A stretch of DNA of 51,357 nucleotides, taken from assembly GCA_038093975.1 (NCBI GenBank), contig JBBPTG010000174.1, forward strand, positions 1 through 51,357. The letters are read 5' to 3'. The notes beneath the pieces were generated by a model, which made no database searches, had not been told where the DNA came from, and worked only from the letters and a program-made list of their open reading frames with translations. Position numbers and translations under genes: made by a program. This DNA is from Chalciporus piperatus. Lineage: Eukaryota > Basidiomycota > Agaricomycetes > Boletales > Boletaceae. Of this stretch, positions 8,550-18,975 are shown piece by piece. Within the stretch, counting starts at the first letter, position 1, and each line of letters begins with the position of its first letter.

Positions 8550-8806
8550 TGCAGCACCCAAACCAGGGACATCTCCTCCAGCTAGATGACCACGGGTTAG
8601 TCGGTCCTGTAACCAACCATGAAATAAATGACCGTCGTACAAGAGGCGGGGCCATCGGCCCTGGACGCAAGAACACTTGAGGCTTCGGGCATCATGTGTT
8701 CGGGTCTTCATCTGCAAAAAAGGATTATGGCTGTAGCACACTGCACAGCTCTGTAGCCAAAATAGTGTGATATTTGTCAGAATGTCCAGTGCGTGAGAAT
8801 AACTTC
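8550..8806. other. Unassigned spacer
   Basis: No convincing gene or repeat. A minus-strand frame runs through it only because it is joined to the Gag fragment. Confidence 0.5.
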
Positions 8807-9420
8807 CTATCTATGACTACAGTAGCACAGGTGAGTTGCTACCAAGTCTATATAGAGCTTAAAAGTGTAGCAAAGTATATAGCAGGGATTGGATGTATCA
8901 AAGTGTACAAAAAAGCGTACTAAAACTGTGCTCAAAAGTGTCAAAGTGTATTGGGATTGAGTGTAGCAAAACTGTACAAAAAAGCGTACTAAAACTATAC
9001 TCAAAAGTGTAGCAAAGGGTATTAGGATTGGGTGTAGCGCAAAACTGGACAAAAAAGCGTACTAAAACTGTACAAAAAAGTGTATGGAGGTGTATTGGGA
9101 TTGTGTAGCTTAAAGTGTGCAAAAAAGTGTACTAACACTGTACCAAAAGTGTAGCAAAGTGTGGGATTGATGAGTGTAGCTAATGTGTACAAAAAAGTGT
9201 ACTGAGTGTAGCAAAAAGTGTAGCAAAGTGTATGAGCATTGAGTGTAGCAAAAGTGTATAAAAAAGTGTACTAACAATGTACCAAAAGTGTAGCAAAGTG
9301 TGGGATAGATGGGTGTAGCTAATGTGTACAAAAAAGCGTACTAAGTGTAGTAAAAAAATGTAGTATTAGTAGTGTAGGAGATCCTAATAATGTGTAGCCA
9401 TTCCTCATGCTCGGACTTGT
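8807..9420. repeat. AT-rich minisatellite with GTGTACAAAAAAGCGTACT-type units
   Basis: Degenerate tandem units of roughly 20-40 bp built from GTGTAGC, AAAAGTGTAC and AAAAAAGCGTACTAAAAC. The reverse complement of the same array occurs at 16611-16980 inside the element at 15252-17200, in the same order relative to the GC-rich array. Minus-strand open frames here are repeat artefacts. Confidence 0.8.
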
Positions 9421-9975
9421 ACAAAAATCGCGAAAACGGATCACGTGACCGTGTTGAACTCGCCACGTCGCCGTTTTCGAGTCCTTCACCAAACCTCAAC
9501 CTAACTTCAACCACAACAACACGGCCGGCGTGGGCTCAACAGCCCCGCCGGCATCAGAAGGTGAGTTTTAGTTCGCCAATCAACCCGTCCGCTCACCTCG
9601 TACACAGCCGCGCGAGCTGTTTGCCCCACCACCACTTCACACCACCTCCTACCTCAATCTCAACACCATCTCAACGCAAAAACACGGCCGGCGTGGGCTC
9701 AACAGCCCCGCCGGCATCAGAAGGTGAGTATTTATTCACGAACCAACCCGACCGCTCACCTCGTTCACAGCCGCGTGCGCTGTTTCCCTACCTCATCCTC
9801 CCACCTCATCCTCCCACCTCATCCTCAATAACACAGCCGGCGTGGGCTCAACAGCCCCACCGGCATCAGAAGGTCAGTTTTTACTCGCAAACGAACCTGA
9901 CCGCTCACCTCGTATGCAGTCGTGTGCGCTGTTCGCCCAACTTCCCACCGCATCTAACCATCAGCCCCACCTTTT
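9421..9975. repeat. GC-rich hairpin array (left copy), split by copia
   Basis: Three units about 150-163 bp apart (9523, 9686, 9835) each carry GCCGGCGTGGGCTCAACAGC followed by CCCGCCGGC, a near-perfect 13-bp hairpin with a CAAC loop, then AGAAGGTGAG. Between them are CAGCCGCG...GCTGTT motifs. The copia element inserted at the right edge (TSD CTTTT); related sequence resumes at 18205. Confidence 0.75.
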
Positions 9976-10159
9976 TGTTGAACGTAGCGTACATTCTTAG
10001 TATAGAAGGTAGTTACCACGCTTGTTCTATATCACATTCGGACTCAGTCGATCTGAGTTCCAATACAACTTGACTTGTAATCACAACGTTCGAAGTTACT
10101 CAACAACCTCACTGCTAGGTAAGCACCAGAAGTAGTTCCTCATCGGAACCCTCTCAACA
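9976..10159 (+). repeat. copia 5' LTR
   Basis: 184 bp, TGTTGAAC...CTCAACA. It differs from the 3' LTR at two positions. Preceded by the target duplication CTTTT. Confidence 0.95.
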
Positions 10160-10173
10160 GGTTATGAGCCCTG
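10160..10173 (+). promoter_or_regulatory. copia primer-binding site matching the initiator tRNA anticodon arm
   Basis: GGTTATGAGCCCTG directly follows the LTR. Its reverse complement CAGGGCTCATAACC is the anticodon stem-loop of eukaryotic initiator tRNA-Met (CAU anticodon), not the tRNA 3' end. This is the half-tRNA priming arrangement known from Drosophila copia. Confidence 0.75.
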
Positions 10174-10448
10174 GGTAGCTCAGCTGTGCGCGAAAGCGCC
10201 GCTGACTACTCTGGTGTTCTTGCCTAACAAGAACGTTTGGTCGCTCTGCGCGGTTTTACCGCCGGGCATCTCTCTGATGCGGTCAGGCTCAGAAGAGACA
10301 TGACCACAATGAGTCAGATCCCATGGGGAAACTATGTCCCCCTAGGATATGGGCTCTGAGCGTTCACGCTGACGCGGTCCCACCCGCTCCCTTTTCTCCT
10401 CTTCGATTAAAGGCAACGCTGACGCCTCATCCCGCTAGATACTCCACT

Positions 10449-12985
10449 ATGTCTTCCGCACTCAAAGAAATCGCTCGCCTGAACGGGACCAACTACACTC
10501 GCTGGGCCGAAGAGATGCAGGATTATATCCGCTCTCAAGGCTTGTGGCAGAAGGTTATGGTCCGCGCCATGCCCGCTGCCACTGATGTCCCGCCTGCAAC
10601 CCAGGCGCAGATCGATGCGTGGCAGGACGACGATGACAAGGTCCTCGGCTCCATGCGCATGCGCCTTGAAACGCACGTCGCAAGCCAGTTCCCTCTCGCT
10701 ACTTATCCCGACTCCGCTCAACTCTGGAACGCGATCAAAACGCGTTACGACTCTACGTCGGACGCCGCCGCTTACTCGGAGATTCAGAAGATGCTCACCA
10801 TCAACTTCCCCAAGGAAGATCATCTGGGGAAGACCTTCGCCGCTCTCAACAGCTCGTTCGCGAAGCTGAACACTCTGACGTATACGATCCCAGACAACAT
10901 CCAGCGGATGTTCGTGTTGGCCAAGCTCCCCGCCTACGCCGACTACGTCGTGAAATCAGTCAACGAGAGATCCGTCCCAACCGTCGTCACCACCACTCCC
11001 GCCGTCGCTGCACCTACGTTGGTGCAAATCGAACAACGCGTCGTCGCTGCCTACCAGCAGCACATCTCCCGACGTGTGCCGAAGAATGCGCAGCCTGCTC
11101 AGCAGGCAAACCAGATCTCCGCTGTTAAGCGGAAGGGGGACGACCCCAAGTTTAATCAACAACAGGAGTCCTCTGCCTCGCAGAAGCCGGAAGGCGAGCA
11201 GAAGAAGAAGAAGCGCAGAGAAGGTAAGCGCTCGGAAAAGGGGAAGAAGAAGCGCGACGAACGTCGCGCAAATGCGAACGATGCATCTGCGTCCTTCGCC
11301 TTCTCCTCTTTCTCCAATGCTCCGGTGCTTAGCCCGGCCTCCACGATCTTCACCTCCCCCGTTGTCGACCCTCGTACTCTTGCGCACACCACTGGCGCCC
11401 ACCAATATGGGCCTCTCGCATTTCCACACACCCAGAACGCCATTTCCCTAGCGGACCGGCTGGGTGTTACACCTACCATCGAGACAGTCCGTACGCTCGA
11501 CCCCGTGGCTAACCGCCACATCGACTACGAGACCAACGTCTCTCTCCCGCGTTCGCCCTTCTACAAGAAGGATGGCGCCTCTATGTCCTATCCGGTCAAT
11601 GACCATAGGACTCTCCAAAACCAGCTCAGTGCGGCCTACTTCGGCCCCTCTGGTTTTTCCCGTATTCACGAGACCCCCTCCCGCTCTCTTCTAGAGCGCC
11701 TGGAGGAAACAATTGAAGACGCGGAGATGGAGATCGCTTCCATCATGCCCCTCGACGAGGAGTATGAAGCGGAAAATGAGGATACCGTCTCCTTGGGCGA
11801 CGAACAACCTGACGAGTTCATCTCGCAGTACTTCGACTTTGGGGCCGCTGACTTTTGGCAAGTCCCATTCCCGCTCTTTCTCTACACAGACACTGATGTG
11901 CGGCCTTCGCCTCAGAAAAATGCATTTTATCATTACATGTCTGATGTAGTAGATAGTAATAAATCTACTGCTACCCCGTTCTCACTGTGTGATAACTGTT
12001 CGAAGAACGATAAGGGCAAGCAAAAGAGCGATGTGTATGATACACCAGCAGATCTCTGGCTGCTAGATTCAGGGGCTTCGGCCCATTTTACAAATAATAT
12101 GAACGATTTCGCCGAGTACAACGCTTTTACCAAGCCTGAGTACTCACAGACAGCGAACGGTCGTGCACCAATTCTTGGCATCGGCACAGTGATTGTGGAG
12201 TTCAATGGAAACACCGTGCGGTTATCGCCGACCATATATATGCCCACTTGTAACATCAAGCTTATCTCGATGGGTACATTACTCAAAGATCAGTGTCTTA
12301 CACTGAAAGCTGTTCCGAACGGTATCGAATTTCAAAATACCTGCATTAAAAAGACCATACTATCGTTTCACTCACATGGTCGTGATACCATGTACTGGAT
12401 CAAAGCGCCAACCGTCAAACCACATGCCAAGCCTATTAGCATGGCCGCTGTGGATTACGACTTGCTACACCACCGCCTCGGTCATCCCTCGCGTGACGTG
12501 CTCAAAGCCGCACGCAAACATCTTAAAGATTTCCCGGATGTTGATATTCCGTCCAATCCTCCCATTTGTCCCAGTTGCGAACTCGGCAAACAGCCAAACA
12601 GGACGTTTCCTCATACTGAGACGCGCGCAAGTGCTCCTTTTGAGTTGATTCACTCTGATCTCAAGTCGTTTGAGATAGAATCGTACCATAAGTTTAAATA
12701 CGCGGTCGTATTCTACGATGACTTCACATCGATGTCCTGGCTCGCCCTTATACGCACCAAGGACCAGACCCTTAAAATGGTCAAACAATTTATTGCTTTC
12801 GTCCGCACACAGTACAACGCCAAAGTAAAGGCTTGGAAATCCGATGCAGGAGGCGAATATACCTCCAAGGCATTCACGGAATACATGCGCGATGAAGGCA
12901 TCCGTATTCAACAGTCCGCCCCATACGCACATCAGCAGAACGGGCGTGTGGAACGCTTAATCCGCACATTAATGGACAAAGCACA
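10449..12985 (+). pseudogene. copia Gag-Pol, first segment (Gag, protease, most of integrase)
   Basis: The frame is open from 10323, but the ATG at 10449 begins the usual copia Gag N-terminus (residues LNGTNYTRWAEEMQDYI), so I place the start there. Gag is followed by a Lys/Arg-rich tract (about 11195-11265) instead of a CCHC zinc knuckle. Protease LLDSGASAHF lies near 12062. Integrase: H..H..C..C zinc finger (LLHHRLGHPS to CPSCELGK), then D (HSDLKS), D (KSDAGGEY) and E (QNGRVERLIR). The frame is cut at 12985 by the solo LTR and resumes in the same phase after the duplicated GCACA. Confidence 0.92.
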
Positions 12986-13578
12986 TGTTACGAACGCTCA
13001 GTTCCTTATCCTAGTCTTTCCTAGACTTCACTACGCTTACTACGTTTCTCTTTCACTTTTGGACTTAGTCGCTTTCTCTCCCTTTTCTGTTATCTTATCT
13101 TATCAAGATCACATCACGTGACCCGCTGACATCAGCTAGGTCTAGCCTTTCGCTTACGTAACGTGGCTGTGCGTGGCTGTGCATCTTCCCCACTGTCCAT
13201 GACTCATACCGAGTCACCATGACTCAGACTCTTATTGACTCATTATGACTCACCGTGACTCATACTGACTCATCTCACTTCCTAGTCATATACGCTATTG
13301 GCTGTTACTCGCCATGACTCATATCTAGTCATACCTAGTCATATAGTTAAGGTTTAGCCACAACATGTACAAACACTGTCAATAGTATATAAACCCGGGT
13401 TGACAAGCACTGGCTCCCCAGTCTTGTTCTCCTGGAGTTTCCTCTTCTTGAACTTCATGGGCCAAGCGCTCCTGCTTGCCTAGTCTGATCCTCAGCTCTA
13501 GTTACTGAGTTGATGTGGTTTCGCTAGGGCATGTTGTCTGATGATAGCGCTAGCTCTTGATTGAGTTGAGTCGTTTCA
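12986..13578 (+). repeat. Solo LTR of the gypsy-1 family inserted in copia integrase
   Basis: 593 bp with TGTTACGAACGCTC...GTCGTTTCA ends, flanked by the 5-bp duplication GCACA (12981-12985 and 13579-13583). It shares TATA box, R and U5 with gypsy-1 but has a longer U3 holding seven TGACTCA sites at 13200-13321. A solo LTR implies insertion of a full element followed by LTR-LTR recombination. Confidence 0.95.
13200..13321 (+). promoter_or_regulatory. Cluster of seven TGACTCA (Gcn4/AP-1 type) sites, four phased at 10 bp
   Basis: Perfect TGACTCA heptamers start at 13200, 13220, 13236, 13246, 13256, 13266 and 13315. The four at 13236-13272 are exactly 10 bp apart, so they face the same side of the helix. 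TGACTCA is the known site of fungal Gcn4/CpcA bZIP activators of the amino-acid starvation response. Binding is inferred. Confidence 0.6.
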
Positions 13579-15251
13579 GCACAGGCGATGCGTTTACACG
13601 CTTGCCTACCCGATTCTTACTGGGAATTCGCTTTAACGCATGCATCCCATGTGTACAATCGTACACCAATGGCTAGGTTGAACTGGAAGACTCCTATGGA
13701 GAAACTTACAGGGGAACAATCCTCCGTCTCCCACCTAAGAGTATATGTGGTGCATACGTGCATCTTCCCGATGAAACAAGGAAAGGGAAACTACAACCAA
13801 AGTCCCAATTGATGGTTTATCTCGGTGTTGCCCCTGGTAGTGAGCGCAACTACATTTTCATGCGCCCCAACAACTCCATGCATACGTCGGCACATGCCAT
13901 CTTTGATGAGCATCTGTTTCCTAGGTGTCCCGGTGCACGCCCTCACAGGCCTGTAAGTCACCCACCCACTGAAGCACATCGACACACCGATGATGAAAAA
14001 GAGTCTTCAGACTCTGACTCCTCTGACGATCAGTCTGATGCGGTTAAACCCGCCCCTGATCCCCAGCCAGCACGCCCGGAAACCCCACCGGCACCTCCAC
14101 CTGCACCTCCAGTCACACCGCCATCTGCTCGTCCACCAGCTGGACCGCCCGACGCTCCACCTCGCCGATCTCAACGTGAACGCCGACCCCCTACTCGTCC
14201 TGGGAACGTCTATGGCGAAGATCGTCATCCTTTACAACAAATTAAGGACATTGAGAAGAGATCTCGCTGGGAAAAGCTTATTGGACACGGCGAACCATCA
14301 CGAGAACCGCAGCGTGAACAACCGATCCCAGGTTCCATGCCCGACTCTAATCCTTCGGAAGACGAGATCGAACGCATAACCAGGGAAGGGGGAGAGGCAT
14401 TGATTAACTATCTTTGCTCTCGTGCTTATATTCCGGATGAAATGAGTAATCCCAACTATCGCGAATGGAAATTCCGTGATATACTCAAACTTCCTGCCGA
14501 GGAACAAAAACTCTGGCGACAAGCCTGCGAAACAGAGCTTCAGATGCTCAAAGATCGCAAGGTTTACGAGATTGTAGATCGACCAGCTGATCGTAAGATC
14601 ATTAAAAATCGCTGGGTATTCGACGTCAAGTCTGACGGTCGTAAACGCGCTCGCCTAGTAGCCAAAGGCTTCTCACAGGTTGAAGGCGTAGACTACGATC
14701 AGATCTTCTCCCCAGTTGTACGATACGAAACGGTGCGGTGCATGCTCGCCCTTTCTACACTAGAGGACTGGTACATCACCGGCCTCGATGTACGATCTGC
14801 CTATCTATACGGCAAACTGGAAGAGGAACTCTACATGGAGTTTCCTGAGGGTTATACGCCACCCGATAAAAAAGGCAAAGTCCTAAGACTACTACGTGCA
14901 ATATACGGCCTCAAACAAGCAGGATTATCCTGGTGGCGCACGTTAGACAAGTCCATGGCTGAACTTGGCTTCACAAGGCTCAAGACTGACGCCGGCCTGT
15001 TCATATACCGCAATGGAAATGATATCGTCATTGCAATTGTTTACGTTGATGACGCCCTCTTCTGTGGACCTAACAAAGCTGTCGTAAACAAGCTAAAGGC
15101 CACATTCATGAAGACATGGGAATGTCGAGACCTCGGGGAACCCAAAGAGTTCCTTGGGATGAATCTTCGTCGAGAAGGCAGAAAGCTGCACATTGATCAG
15201 TGCAAATACCTCGACAAGGTGCTTGAACGCTTCGGCATGACGAATGCTAAA
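13579..15251 (+). pseudogene. copia Pol, middle segment (integrase C-terminus, RT)
   Basis: It continues the integrase after the solo LTR (ACLPDSYWEFALTHASHVYN...). A 2-bp insertion in the TGTGG run at 13747-13750 shifts the frame; the main frame then runs from about 13758. A Pro-rich linker (about 14030-14190) precedes the RT: RLVAKGFSQVEGVDYDQ, LDVRSAYLYGKLEEELYM, AIYGLKQAGLSWW and the YVDD box at about 15043. The frame is interrupted at 15251 by the CATCAG element; the last copia codon before it is AAA at 15249-15251. Confidence 0.92.
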
Positions 15252-15621
15252 CATCAGGAAAAACCTCCCGTGGATAATTCTCTAGAATACTAAGAATTCT
15301 TAAGAAAAAGCAACTATTATCACAATTTGTATGAATTTGTTGGATTTGTTTGAAATCTGGATAATTCTCCGGTCCCCTTTTGTCATTTGGAGTATTTTGT
15401 AGATTTACTTCATAATATATCATAATATATCACTATTACTGTAGTGATTCTGCAGCTATTCACTACTCTTCTTGCAGTTGCACTTCACATAAATCAAGCA
15501 TAGAGACAGATAAATCAAATAGATTGACATATAGCAAGTACATGACATGTCCTAATCTACTACTGACTACAATGATGGGAGGGGTTGGGGCAAACTATGA
15601 ATGCTGGTGTTAGTAAGAAGA

Positions 15622-15654
<33 letters not shown>
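15622..15654. repeat. (GAT)11 microsatellite
   Basis: Eleven perfect GAT repeats inside the CATCAG element. Confidence 0.95.
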
Positions 15655-15655
<1 letters not shown>

Positions 15656-15719
15656 TCACTGAGAGGATGAAGGTGCCATGAGTGAAGGAGGTATGGGTGA
15701 GTGTTGTTCGAGTTGAAGA

Positions 15720-16500
15720 TGGGAGGTGGTGATGGGGTTTGAAACAGCCCGAGCGGCTGTATACGAGGTGAGCGAGTGTGATGGTAGACGCATGAAAACT
15801 AACCTCGTGATGCCGGCGGGGCTATTGAGCCCACGCCGGCCTTGTGTTGTTCGAGTGGGTCTGAGGTGGGAGGTGGTGGTGGGCAGACAGCCCCGAGCGG
15901 CTGCTAACAAGGTGAGTGGATGAGATGGTGGGTGAACTGGCAGTACTCACATCGTGATGCCGGCGGGGGCTGTTGAGCCCACGCCGGCTTTGTTTTTCCA
16001 GTTGAGAGTGGGTGAGGTGAGAGGTGGTGATGGTGGTGAGGCCAACAGCCCGAGCGGCTGCGAACGAGGTGAGCGGATGGTGTGGTGGGTAAGTTTTCAC
16101 TTACATCGTGAGGCCGGCGGGGCTGTTGAGCCCGCGTCGGCCGTGTTTGGGTGTCGAGTTGAAGGTGGGAGGTGGTGGTGGGGCAAACAGCCCGAGCGGC
16201 TGGGTCTGAGGTGAGTAGCTGGGTCCGTTGGTGAAAAATACACGCACCTGATGAAGCCGGCGGGGCTGTTGAGCCCACGCCGGCTGCGTTTTCATGTCAT
16301 GAAGGTGAGGTGGAGATGGTGGGCAAACAGCCCGAGCGGCTGTTTGTCGCGTTTTCGGGTTGTTGTGTGAATGTGATGGTGGGAGGTAGACTCGGATGAA
16401 GGTGGTGGGTGAGTGAAAACTCACCTGTCAAAGCTGGCGGGGCTGTTGAGCCCACGCCGGCTTTGTTTTCGAGTCGAGTGAGGTGGTGTAGGTGGTGAGA
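15720..16500. repeat. GC-rich hairpin array (right copy)
   Basis: Five units about 143-178 bp apart (near 15812, 15959, 16113, 16256, 16434) carry GCCGGCGGGGCTGTTGAGCC followed by CACGCCGGC, the reverse complement of the motif at 9523-9870, alternating with AGCCCGAGCGGCT palindromes. Each can form a stable hairpin or cruciform. The open frames crossing it are repeat artefacts. Confidence 0.8.
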
Positions 16501-16610
16501 ACACAAGTCGAAAGTGCTGACGACGCGGCAAGTTCAACGTAGTCACGTGACTTGCTCGCGCGGATTTTTGACAAGTCCAACGATTAGGGAATGAGGCTAC
16601 ACTTCATTAG

Positions 16611-16980
16611 GCAATTTTTGTACACTTTTTGTACACTTTGCTACACTCAATTATTACACACTTTAAGTACACTTTGTACACTCAATTACTAAACACTTTA
16701 CTACACTTTTAAGTATGCTTTGGTACGCTTTTTTGTACACTTTGGTACACTCAATTATTACACACTTTGGTACACTTTTAAGTACACTTTTACTACGCTT
16801 TTTGTACACTTTTGCTACACTAATCCCTACACCTTTACTACACTTTTGACTACTGTTTTACTACGCTTTTTTGTACACTTTACTACACTAATCAAAACAC
16901 ACTTTCCCACACTTTTGACTACACTTTTAGTACGCTTTTTTGTACACTTTACTATACTCAATCCTAACACACATTTCCAT
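16611..16980. repeat. TGTACACTTT-type minisatellite (right copy)
   Basis: Degenerate units such as TTTTTTGTACACTTTACTACACT, the inverse of the array at 8807-9420. Confidence 0.8.
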
Positions 16981-17200
16981 GAATGCATAGTAAAATGTCA
17001 CTAATATCAACAAATCTGAAGAATACAAAGAATTCTGTGAAATTTTGACAAATATCATCTAATACACATCCTGGGAGGTTCAAGTATTTATCACAAATAT
17101 CAACAAATCTGAAGAATACAAGGAATTCTGTGAAAATTTTAACTTTTTCTGGAAATTGTTAGTATTCCAGAGAATTATCCACGGGAGGTTTTTCCTGATG

Positions 17201-17949
17201 AAGCTGCACCCACTCCACTTCCTCAGGGTTATTACCCAGAGAAGAATGTTGCCCCCGTTAACTTCGAATTGCGGACGCGTTTTCAAACGGTGATAGGCTC
17301 GTTATTATACCTAATGTTAGGTACACGCCCAGACATCGCCTACGCAGTTACCCAACTTGCAAGGCAGTCTGCCAATCCTACTAAGGAACACCTGGACAGG
17401 GCCATGTACGTATGTCGATACCTCGTTGGTACTCGTCTATACTCCCTTACCTTTAATGGTGCATCTGGCAACGGCATTTTTGCCTGTACCGACTCTGATT
17501 GGGGACAAGACCCCATCACTAGACACTCGCAGACAGGATTTTTCCTGAAACTTGCGGACGGTGCTTTCCTTTGGAATTCACACTTGCAGAGCTCTACCGC
17601 CCTCAACTCTACAGAAGCTGAGTATATGGCCTTGAGTGATTGCACACGACAAGTATCCTGGATACACCACATGTTCTCAGAACTAGGTTATAAGCTGAAA
17701 GCTATACCAGTCTGTGGTGACAACCAAGGATCACTATTTATGGGTGAAAATCCCGTTACCGAGAAGCGTAATAAACATATTCCACTACAGTACTTCTTTA
17801 TACGTGATGCCGTAATGAAGTGGAAAGAAGTAGAACTCTTCTACATCCCTGGAACTGACAATCCCGCGGATATGTTGACGAAGAACCTCGGACATGTCAA
17901 GTTCGAGAAGTTCCGCTCCGAACTCGGCCTGGTATTCTACACCAGTTGA
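17201..17949 (+). pseudogene. copia Pol, last segment (end of RT, RNase H)
   Basis: It resumes the copia frame after the CATCAG element and runs to a TGA at 17947-17949. Motifs are IGSLLYLMLGTRPDIAYAV, then RNase H with DSDWGQDPITRHSQTGF, STAEAEYMAL-type STEAEYMALSD and DNQGSLFM, and the usual copia end LTKNLGHVKF. It is intact in itself but separated from the rest. Confidence 0.93.
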
Positions 17950-18008
17950 TCTCGCCGATACCTATCGTGTGGAAGTCCTCATTTATGCTTACGTGTCTCC
18001 GTACACTT

Positions 18009-18020
18009 AGCAAGGGGGAG
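18009..18020 (+). other. copia polypurine tract
   Basis: AGCAAGGGGGAG directly precedes the TG of the 3' LTR. Confidence 0.8.
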
Positions 18021-18204
18021 TGTTGAACATAGCGTACATTCTTAGTATAGAAGGTAGTTACCACGCTTGTTCTATATCACATTCGGACTCAGTCGATCTG
18101 AGTTCCAATACAACTTCACTTGTAATCACAACGTTCGAAGTTACTCAACAACCTCACTGCTAGGTAAGCACCAGAAGTAGTTCCTCATCGGAACCCTCTC
18201 AACA
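18021..18204 (+). repeat. copia 3' LTR
   Basis: 184 bp, same ends as the 5' LTR; followed by CTTTT, the second copy of the target duplication. Confidence 0.95.
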
Positions 18205-18440
18205 CTTTTTACGAGCACGACCGCTCCTCGCTCGTGGACGGTGCCACCTCACACCACCCCACCACCCTTCCCCACCTGTTTATGAGCACTGATTGTGCTC
18301 GCTCGTGGATGCTGCTGCCAGTCCAGTCCCCATCTCCACCTTTTCGTGCTCGTGCATGCCGCCACCTCACTCGCTCGTGCATGCCACCATCCCACCCTCG
18401 TGATCCCATCAGCAGTGAGCAGAGTATACTAGTATGTAGT
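18205..18440. repeat. Right part of the repeat element split by copia
   Basis: GC-rich sequence with repeated GCTCGCTCGTG and GCATGCCGCCACCTCACTCG-like motifs; composition matches the left flank of copia. A clear terminus was not found. Confidence 0.45.
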
Positions 18441-18975
18441 ACATAGCTTGCAAATGTGTAGTGTTACCAAGAAATTGAATTGGTTTATTATGTCCTTTGT
18501 TTCACGTGTGATGAGCCGAAATTTGAGCCAATAAGTATCTATAATTTGGTACATGGGCATCTGAGGTACTACATTGCTCTACAGAAAGTACTGATCCCTG
18601 AGCTATGTAGGTTATGTACTAGGGGGAAGACTACAATAGCTACCATTGTAATATCGACTATGTTGTGCTACAGGAGGAAACCTTTTTTCCTGATGTTGAC
18701 ACGACGCCAGAGGCAGGAATGTCACTATCTGAGAGTGGACATCCGATTAGCTACGACAGTTGTCAGACGAAGGACCATCCTACGAGGGCTATGTCAATCA
18801 GCATCGCCAAGAGATATTGAATCGGTGGATGATTCGTCGGGGGGCGTGCAACAACTGTCGTGCGTGAACGTAGATGGTTGTTCTGGGTCAATTCGAAGGG
18901 GCCCATCAACGGAGAATCCCATCACTTGTTCGTTCGCGGCGATCTCCGTGGCTACACTTCTGAATCAGAAATTTG
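18441..18975. other. Spacer without a supported gene
   Basis: A 172-codon plus-strand frame (18480-18998) crosses it but shows no recognisable motif and overlaps the minus-strand gene at 18976-19547. I do not call it. Confidence 0.5.

Larger units (their letters stand above)
15252..17200. mobile_element. Non-autonomous CATCAG...CTGATG element inside copia
   Basis: 1949 bp. The ends are inverted repeats of about 47 bp starting CATCAGGAAAAACCTCCCGT, with two mismatches. The copia frame is continuous if a 2-bp AA duplication (15250-15251 and 17201-17202) is assumed. There is no transposase or other gene inside. In order: AT-rich DNA, (GAT)11 at 15622-15654, a GC-rich hairpin array (15720-16500), an array of TGTACACTTT-like units (16611-16980), and a directly repeated segment of about 45 bp beginning ATATCAACAAATCTGAAGAA. 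It shares the CATCAG ends with 22387-22647 and 44535-48704 but not the interior. Confidence 0.85.
9976..18204 (+). mobile_element. Ty1/copia retrotransposon, inactivated and nested
   Basis: 184-bp LTRs (9976-10159 and 18021-18204) differ at two sites, and the flanking CTTTT duplications (9971-9975, 18205-18209) define the ends exactly. Integrase before RT makes it Ty1/copia. Three events break the single gag-pol frame: a solo gypsy LTR in the integrase (12986-13578), a 2-bp insertion near 13747-13750, and a 1.95-kb CATCAG element between RT and RNase H (15252-17200). Without the two insertions it would be about 5.7 kb. It landed in an older repeat-array element. Confidence 0.95.

Noticed and set aside
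8394..8741. 115-codon minus-strand chimeric frame
   Set aside because: Its second part is the Gag fragment and its first part is unrelated spacer joined by chance.
9390..10073. 227-codon frame over the GC-rich array and copia LTR
   Set aside because: It reads through repeated hairpin units and into the LTR; repetition of the same peptide mirrors the DNA repeat.
15822..16506. Overlapping minus-strand frames over the right hairpin array
   Set aside because: Same repeat artefact as on the left side.
15720..16980. CRISPR-like array
   Set aside because: Eukaryotic context, unit length about 150 bp and degenerate units; no short fixed repeat with unique spacers and no cas genes.
8807..17200. Helitron interpretation of the hairpin-array elements
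   Set aside because: The element at 15252-17200 has true terminal inverted repeats and a target duplication, which Helitrons lack, and no CTRR end with terminal hairpin was seen.
18406..18411. CATCAG near the right edge of the split repeat element
   Set aside because: It points inward as a left end would, and no partner CTGATG or target duplication was found.
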